Source: JALZOC01 sp035758845 (GTDB taxonomy: Bacteria > Acidobacteriota > Vicinamibacteria > Vicinamibacterales > 2-12-FULL-66-21). From it: a stretch of DNA of 45,342 nucleotides. Each line of letters begins with the position of its first letter. Position 1 is the stretch's first letter. The translations under genes and the position numbers were made by a program. Of the stretch, positions 41,035 to 45,342 are shown piece after piece. The stretch covers positions 1-45,342 of the forward strand of contig DASTVZ010000129.1 in assembly GCA_035758845.1 (NCBI GenBank), given 5' to 3'. The notes beneath the pieces were generated by a model. The model was not told the origin of the DNA. It was given only the letters and a program-made list of their open reading frames with translations, and made no database searches.

Positions 41035-42207
41035 ATGACGACAATCACCGCGCTCGTTGCCATGCTCATTGGTCTCCTTCAATCCGGAGGGCTTGGGCAA
41101 ACAACCGGCAGTCCACGCAAGATCGTCGGCTACTACGCCGACTGGACGGCCGAACGCTATCCGCTCGCCGACATTCCGGCCGACAAGCTGACACACGTCA
41201 ACTACGCGTTCGGCAAAATCGATGCTGACCACAAGTTGACCTTCAACCGAGCGAACGCGCTCGATCGCGTGTATCCGGGTGACTGCAGTCAGCCCGAATG
41301 CAAGCACGGCCTGTTTAATCAGGTCACGCTCATCAAACAGCGCTACCCGGACGTGAAGTTCATCCTGTCGGTTGGTGGCTGGACCGACTCGGGACCGTTC
41401 TACGAGATGGCGGCAAGCGAAGAGACGCGCCAGACATTCGCTCGATCCTGCGCGGAGTTTCTCAACACGTATCCACAGTTCGACGGGATCGACATCGACT
41501 GGGAGCATCCGGTCGCGGGCGGACTGCAGCCGGGCCAGCCGCGTGACGCGCGGAATTACGTGTTGTTGTTATCCGCGCTGCGCACTGCGATTGGCACGTC
41601 GAAACTGTTGACCGTCGCGGTCGGCGCGGGTCCGCGTGCGATCGAGCCGCTCGAGTATGCGGAAATGGCGCCGCTCCTCGACTGGGTCAACGTCATGACT
41701 TACGACTTCCACAGCGGCGGCACGCGTGCGGGGTTCAATTCCGCTCTCTACAACCATGACGACCCGTCGAATCCGAGGCTGAATTCGCACGACGCGGTTC
41801 AAGCGATTCTCACGAAAGGCGTACCACGGACGAAGCTGGTGGTCGGGGTACCGTTCTACGGTCGGGGCTGGCGCGGCATCGAGTCGCCCGCTCCATGGAT
41901 AGAGGCCGCCGGCACGATCCAAGTCGGTGGCTATCGCGCAATCGCGGCAAATCAGCTCCAATCGTCAACCTTCGTCCGCCACTGGGACGATGTGGCGAAG
42001 GTTCCGTGGCTGTATAGCGCCGAGCGCAAAGAGTGGATCACTTACGAAGATGCGCAGTCGATGCGCATCAAAGGCCAGTACGTCGTCGAACAAGGACTCG
42101 CGGGAGCGATGTTCTGGGAGTTATCCAACGACGACGGGACGCTCCTGGACGCTCTGCGCGCGGGCCTGACGATGAAAAACTCTCCTGCGAGCCAGCAGAG
42201 GCAATAG
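41035..42207 (+). CDS. Secreted glycoside hydrolase family 18 (chitinase-like)
   Basis: A 390-residue exported TIM-barrel enzyme. The leader (TTITALVAMLIGLLQSGG) precedes the catalytic domain that starts KIVGYYADW. The GH18 motif DGIDIDWE is at 150-157 with acid E157, and MTYDFH (Y223) supplies the second active-site tyrosine. There is no chitin-binding domain. It should hydrolyse beta-1,4-GlcNAc polymers with retention. The Met at 41035 is chosen because the longer frame from 40942 has no leader until there. It is the only classical hydrolase in the window. Confidence 0.9.
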   Translation: MTTITALVAMLIGLLQSGGLGQTTGSPRKIVGYYADWTAERYPLADIPADKLTHVNYAFGKIDADHKLTFNRANALDRVYPGDCSQPECKHGLFNQVTLIKQRYPDVKFILSVGGWTDSGPFYEMAASEETRQTFARSCAEFLNTYPQFDGIDIDWEHPVAGGLQPGQPRDARNYVLLLSALRTAIGTSKLLTVAVGAGPRAIEPLEYAEMAPLLDWVNVMTYDFHSGGTRAGFNSALYNHDDPSNPRLNSHDAVQAILTKGVPRTKLVVGVPFYGRGWRGIESPAPWIEAAGTIQVGGYRAIAANQLQSSTFVRHWDDVAKVPWLYSAERKEWITYEDAQSMRIKGQYVVEQGLAGAMFWELSNDDGTLLDALRAGLTMKNSPASQQRQ

Positions 42208-42225
42208 AGAAAGCAGAGGGCCTCA

Positions 42226-42290
42226 CCACAGAGGAAGCAGAGATAACAGAGATCGTTAAGTCTCTCTGCTTACTCTGTTAACTCTGTGGA
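42226..42290. repeat. CACAGAGG / CTCTGTGG imperfect inverted repeat
   Basis: CCACAGAGGAAGCAGAG words at 42226-42251 face TCTCTGCTTACTCTG and CTCTGTGGAG words at 42260-42290, just past the GH18 stop. May end GH18 transcription. Confidence 0.6.
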
Positions 42291-42338
42291 GAGGTACCTC
42301 CGTTCTCTCCGCGTTCTCCGTTGACTCCCCAGGCAAAA

Positions 42339-42367
42339 TTGTCAAACGCCATCCTGAACGGTATGAT
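42339..42367 (+). promoter_or_regulatory. Promoter of the LacI-family gene
   Basis: TTGTCA (five of six), 17-bp spacer, TATGAT (five of six). Transcription would start near 42374, about 16 nt before the chosen ATG. This rules out the longer reading of the regulator from 42321. Confidence 0.75.
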
Positions 42368-42389
42368 GTGCGCCGCCGAGGCGCCTGTA

Positions 42390-43403
42390 ATGCCGAACAT
42401 CTACGAGGTCGCGAAACGGGCGGGGGTATCCACGGCGACGGTCTCGCGTGTACTGAGCCGTCCGCAGGTGGTCTCACCCGAAACACGCCGCCGCGTGCTC
42501 CACGCGGTCAAAACCATGGCGTATGCACCGAATTCCGCCGCCAAGAATCTCCGGACGCTCCGGACCGGAAAGCTTCTCGTCACCGTTCCCGACATTTCCA
42601 ATCCGTTCTTCTCGTTGATCCTGCAGGGCATCGAAGACGCGGCACAGCGAGAAGGGCACGCGGTGCTCTTCGGCGACACGCAGCACGATGAAGAGCGTGA
42701 AGAACGCTATGCGCTGATGTTGCAGCGAAAGGAAGCCGATGGCCTGATCTTCCTCGGCCATCGCCTGCCCAAATCAGCGGGTGATTTGGTCCGGTCGATG
42801 GCCCCGGCATGTGCGCCCGTCGTGAACGGATGCGAATTCAATCCTCGCCTTCGAATCCCCAGCGTCCACATCGATAACGCCGCGGCAGCCTCGGAGGCGA
42901 TGGATCATCTCTACGGCCTCGGCCACCGGCGCATCGGCATCGTCACGGGGCCTCTAGTGAGTCCGTTGAGCCGCGATCGCCTGCGCGGCGCGACCACCCG
43001 CGCCAGAGCCGAGGGCGCCGAGCAGGACTTCGTGATCGTGCACGGCGACTTCTCGATCGAGTCCGGATCGTTCTCAGCCGAACGGCTGTTCGCTCGCCAG
43101 GACCGTCCGACCGCGATTTTCTGCTTCAACGACGAGATGGCATTTGGAGTAATGCAGCTAGCGCGTCGCCGCGGGATGCGCGTCCCGGAAGACCTGTCGG
43201 TCGTCGGCTTCGATGACATCCGATTCTCGCGTCACATGGATCCGCCGCTGACGACCATCGCGCAGCCGATGCGCGAGATCGGCGAAGGCACGGTTCGATT
43301 GCTGCTCGATATTCTGAGTGGAAAGACTGTCGCACCGACGTCGGTCACTCTCGCGCACAAACTGATCGTGCGAGGGAGCACGGGACGCGTGAAGGAATCG
43401 TGA
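42390..43403 (+). CDS. LacI family transcriptional regulator
   Basis: A 337-residue regulator. The N-terminal helix-turn-helix is PNIYEVAKRAGVSTATVSRV, with the hinge helix NSAAKNLRTLRTG, followed by a periplasmic-binding-like sensor domain (VTVPDISNPFFSLILQGIED). The start at 42390 is fixed by the promoter at 42339-42367 and a GAGG site. It probably controls sugar genes nearby, such as the GH18, DUF1080 and transporter genes, in response to a sugar. Its stop abuts the stop of the convergent VWFA gene with no base between. Confidence 0.92.
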   Translation: MPNIYEVAKRAGVSTATVSRVLSRPQVVSPETRRRVLHAVKTMAYAPNSAAKNLRTLRTGKLLVTVPDISNPFFSLILQGIEDAAQREGHAVLFGDTQHDEEREERYALMLQRKEADGLIFLGHRLPKSAGDLVRSMAPACAPVVNGCEFNPRLRIPSVHIDNAAAASEAMDHLYGLGHRRIGIVTGPLVSPLSRDRLRGATTRARAEGAEQDFVIVHGDFSIESGSFSAERLFARQDRPTAIFCFNDEMAFGVMQLARRRGMRVPEDLSVVGFDDIRFSRHMDPPLTTIAQPMREIGEGTVRLLLDILSGKTVAPTSVTLAHKLIVRGSTGRVKES

Positions 43404-44321
43404 TCAGTTCGCTAGCCGCACTTTCGCCGGCGCTCGCACGGTCAGCCCTGACCGCTTCACCGATACCGACAACTTTTCGGCATCCTTTGGACGATCGGGC
43501 CGCGAGAACGACACCGCATACTGATTTCGCAACGCCTCCGCGAGTTCCTGCAATCCCGTAACAATCCCTGGCGACGCGACGATTTCGTCCCGCTTACCGC
43601 CGGACTGCTTGGGTCCGTCTCCGAGAACTTCACTCAGGTTCAGGTTCGATTCGAGAAGAGCGCTTGGCTTGGACACCGTCACCATTGCCCTCAGCGCCGG
43701 GCTGTTGATCGCAATCACGTTGAGCGCGGCGCCGCTCTTCTCCAGCTGGTCGAGCACATGTTGGGCCGGCAACGTGCTGTGCTCTTCACCTCCGACGGTG
43801 AGGACGACGATGATCGGGCGTTGAGTTCGCCGCTTCTGGAAATCCTTGGCGGTTTCGAAGATGCCTTCGAGGAGCTGTCCCCCGTCGTTGGTGGCGGGCC
43901 GCGCGTTCAGCTGACTGATCGCACCTGACACGCGCTCGAGATTGCTCGTGTAGTCGAGCAGCTTCAGGTGCTGCCCCTGGACGGTGCTGAGCGCGAATTC
44001 GGCGCGTCCCTGAAGGCGCTCGACGAATTTCGCCAGCGCATAACGGAAAATGCCGGTGCCGTTGTCGTCGACAACGATCGCGATACGGAGCGGCATGGTT
44101 GTCATCCCTGCGCCGACAATCTCCCGGTCCTTGCCTCCTTCTTTGATCACGAAGTCGTCAGCGCTCAGATCGGTGACCGGAACCCCCGACTTGTCGACAA
44201 CGCTGACGAAAACGGTGCGGGTGAGGCCTTCGCCAAAGGACGTCTGGTCAGACAGACGGGTACTTGCTGAAAGGGTGACAGATACGAGGACGATCGCCGA
44301 CATCGCGTTCAGGCGACGCAT
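43404..44321 (-). CDS. VWFA-related Acidobacterial domain protein, exported
   Basis: A 305-residue protein with a signal peptide (AMSAIVLVSVTLSAS). After VFVSVVDKSGVPVTDLSADD comes a von Willebrand A-like domain (MPLRIAIVVDDNGTGIF, PIIVVLTVGGEEHSTL). The metal-site motif is degenerate: DDNGTG instead of DxSxS. This family is a hallmark of Acidobacteriota and related soil groups and has no defined function; protein-protein contact outside the cytoplasm is likely. The end SRPDRPKDAEKLSVSVKRSG is typical. Confidence 0.85.
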   Translation of the reverse strand: MRRLNAMSAIVLVSVTLSASTRLSDQTSFGEGLTRTVFVSVVDKSGVPVTDLSADDFVIKEGGKDREIVGAGMTTMPLRIAIVVDDNGTGIFRYALAKFVERLQGRAEFALSTVQGQHLKLLDYTSNLERVSGAISQLNARPATNDGGQLLEGIFETAKDFQKRRTQRPIIVVLTVGGEEHSTLPAQHVLDQLEKSGAALNVIAINSPALRAMVTVSKPSALLESNLNLSEVLGDGPKQSGGKRDEIVASPGIVTGLQELAEALRNQYAVSFSRPDRPKDAEKLSVSVKRSGLTVRAPAKVRLAN

Positions 44322-44339
44322 GCGGGCCTTCTTCTGATT

Positions 44340-45342
44340 TTACCCCTTGGAAGCGGCCAGCCGCTCGCCGTGCTCGTCGACGGCGAGGGGTGGCGGTTCG
44401 TGCGCAGCCAGGTACTCGAATTGTTGGCGGAATTGTTCCTCGCTCAGATTTGCGGTCTTCGCCAGGAGCGCGACCTCTTTCGGATCCTCCAGGTCGTCGC
44501 GCCTGAGCCGGATCATGTAACGGCGAGCGATCGCATACCGAGTCGAGCTGATGTCGACCATCCGCACCTTGGTGCGCCCGGTCTGTCCATCGATCATTTC
44601 GGAGAACGGAATCGGGATGAAGTGGCCGCCCTGCATGGAAATCATCGCAGCGTTGCCCGCGGCGAGCAGGTACTTCGCCGCGCAATAGCCGAGGTCGCGA
44701 GTGTATTCCATGTCGAACGGAATCGGATCGGCGCAGCGAAGCTCGTACCCGATGTTCTTCTCCGAAATGGTCGTCTTGATGCCCAAGGCGCGCAACCGCT
44801 CGGTGACCTTGGCTTTCAGCATGTCGCCAAGGTTGACTTCGGCCAGGCGGACGTGGCCATGCGCATCGCGTTCCACATCCTTGAGATCCGCGAGGTCGTC
44901 CGGCGAAATGTCGAGCGCCACCCCCTCGGCGATCACCGCCACGCCGTCGCGCCGTCCTTCGGCGAGCCGCTTGATGATGCTCGCCGTCAGCGTGTCGACA
45001 ATCTCCTTCAGGCGGATGGGTGGATCGAATTCTTCGCCGATCAGCGTGATCGTCGCACCGGCGGCTTTGCCGATTCCCAACGCGAGATGTCCGGCCTTGC
45101 GCCCCATCGCGATGACGAAGTACCAGCGCGACGTCGTTTTCGCGTCGACCATCAGGTTCTTGACGATGTCAACGCCATAGTGGCGCGCTGACTGGAAGCC
45201 GAACGTGTCGATGTGCGGTGGGAGATCGAGATCGTTGTCGATCGTCTTCGGCACGTGTACGACGCGAATCCGGCCGGCGGCGTGCTGCTCGAGTTTCATC
45301 GCGGAAAACGCCGTATCGTCGCCGCCTATGGTGACGAGCTGA
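44340..45342 (-). CDS. 6-phosphofructokinase, probably PPi-dependent (N-terminus beyond window)
   Basis: The C-terminal 333 residues of a PFK-family enzyme; the reading frame stays open to the window end, so the ATG at 45299 is internal. The visible start QLVTIGGDDTAFSA carries GGDDT, and the active-site segment reads VPKTIDNDLD. Asp in GGDD and Lys in PKTIDND are the residues that mark pyrophosphate use, where ATP enzymes have Gly at both. MGRKAGHLALG is the substrate-binding motif. It phosphorylates fructose 6-phosphate, reversibly if PPi-dependent. Phosphoryl donor is inferred from those two positions. Confidence 0.88.
   Translation of the reverse strand, partial: QLVTIGGDDTAFSAMKLEQHAAGRIRVVHVPKTIDNDLDLPPHIDTFGFQSARHYGVDIVKNLMVDAKTTSRWYFVIAMGRKAGHLALGIGKAAGATITLIGEEFDPPIRLKEIVDTLTASIIKRLAEGRRDGVAVIAEGVALDISPDDLADLKDVERDAHGHVRLAEVNLGDMLKAKVTERLRALGIKTTISEKNIGYELRCADPIPFDMEYTRDLGYCAAKYLLAAGNAAMISMQGGHFIPIPFSEMIDGQTGRTKVRMVDISSTRYAIARRYMIRLRRDDLEDPKEVALLAKTANLSEEQFRQQFEYLAAHEPPPLAVDEHGERLAASKG

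Overview
The window looks like a chromosomal segment of a soil Acidobacteriota, most likely of the Vicinamibacteria type. This is inferred from the high GC content, an Oar-like TonB-dependent receptor, a VWFA-related Acidobacterial-domain protein, many PQQ, PVC-type haem, DUF1080 and ThuA proteins, and intergenic spacers packed with short palindromic and word-like repeats. No rRNA, tRNA, CRISPR array, integrase or transposase was seen. Both window ends cut genes: a TonB receptor at the left and a phosphofructokinase at the right.

Layout. 1-7.4 kb: TonB receptor (partial), an ACS-type MFS permease diverging from a cytosolic sugar isomerase, a DUF2007 protein, a Gfo/Idh oxidoreductase and a secreted PQQ dehydrogenase with a built-in cytochrome c domain. 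7.4-8.4 kb: a repeat-rich spacer and a small DUF2934 protein with its own promoter and terminator. 8.4-21.4 kb: an eleven-gene minus-strand run of glcF, glcD, an FAH-family hydrolase, an IlvD/Edd sugar-acid dehydratase, ThuA, an MBL-fold protein, NIPSNAP, SDR, aldose epimerase, PQQ sugar dehydrogenase and pobA (listed left to right, so transcribed in reverse order). 21.5-29.2 kb: an apparent gene relic, GTP-type pckG, and the divergent protocatechuate operon pcaIJHGBDC. 29.3-36.6 kb: a ribose-type ABC transporter, a PVC-type haem protein and a DUF1080 protein. 36.7-42.2 kb: a second Gfo/Idh enzyme, two Tat-exported isomerase-fold proteins, a second DUF1080 protein and a GH18 glycosidase. 42.3-45.3 kb: a LacI regulator with a near-consensus promoter, a VWFA protein and a PPi-type phosphofructokinase (partial).

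How the genes fit together. PobA and PcaHGBDC-IJ take 4-hydroxybenzoate to beta-ketoadipyl-CoA; the thiolase pcaF and a dedicated regulator are not in the window. PEP carboxykinase sits between pobA and pca and would feed the resulting C4 acids to gluconeogenesis. The dehydratase-FAH-GlcD-GlcF operon fits a non-phosphorylating pentose or deoxyhexose pathway that ends in pyruvate plus glycolate or lactate. The DUF1080, Gfo/Idh, isomerase-fold, ThuA and PVC-haem set fits redox-assisted (3-keto) glycoside breakage, partly in the periplasm. These pathway assignments are inferences from family and context.

The most unusual DNA-level signals are: repeat arrays that start at or within a few bases of stop codons; a GC-rich element present four times, three of them in the same position relative to a gene end; direct repeats bracketing the pca operon; terminator-like hairpins pressed against start codons; a repeat that has become part of a signal peptide; and Gly/Arg/Pro-rich inserts confined to exported proteins.
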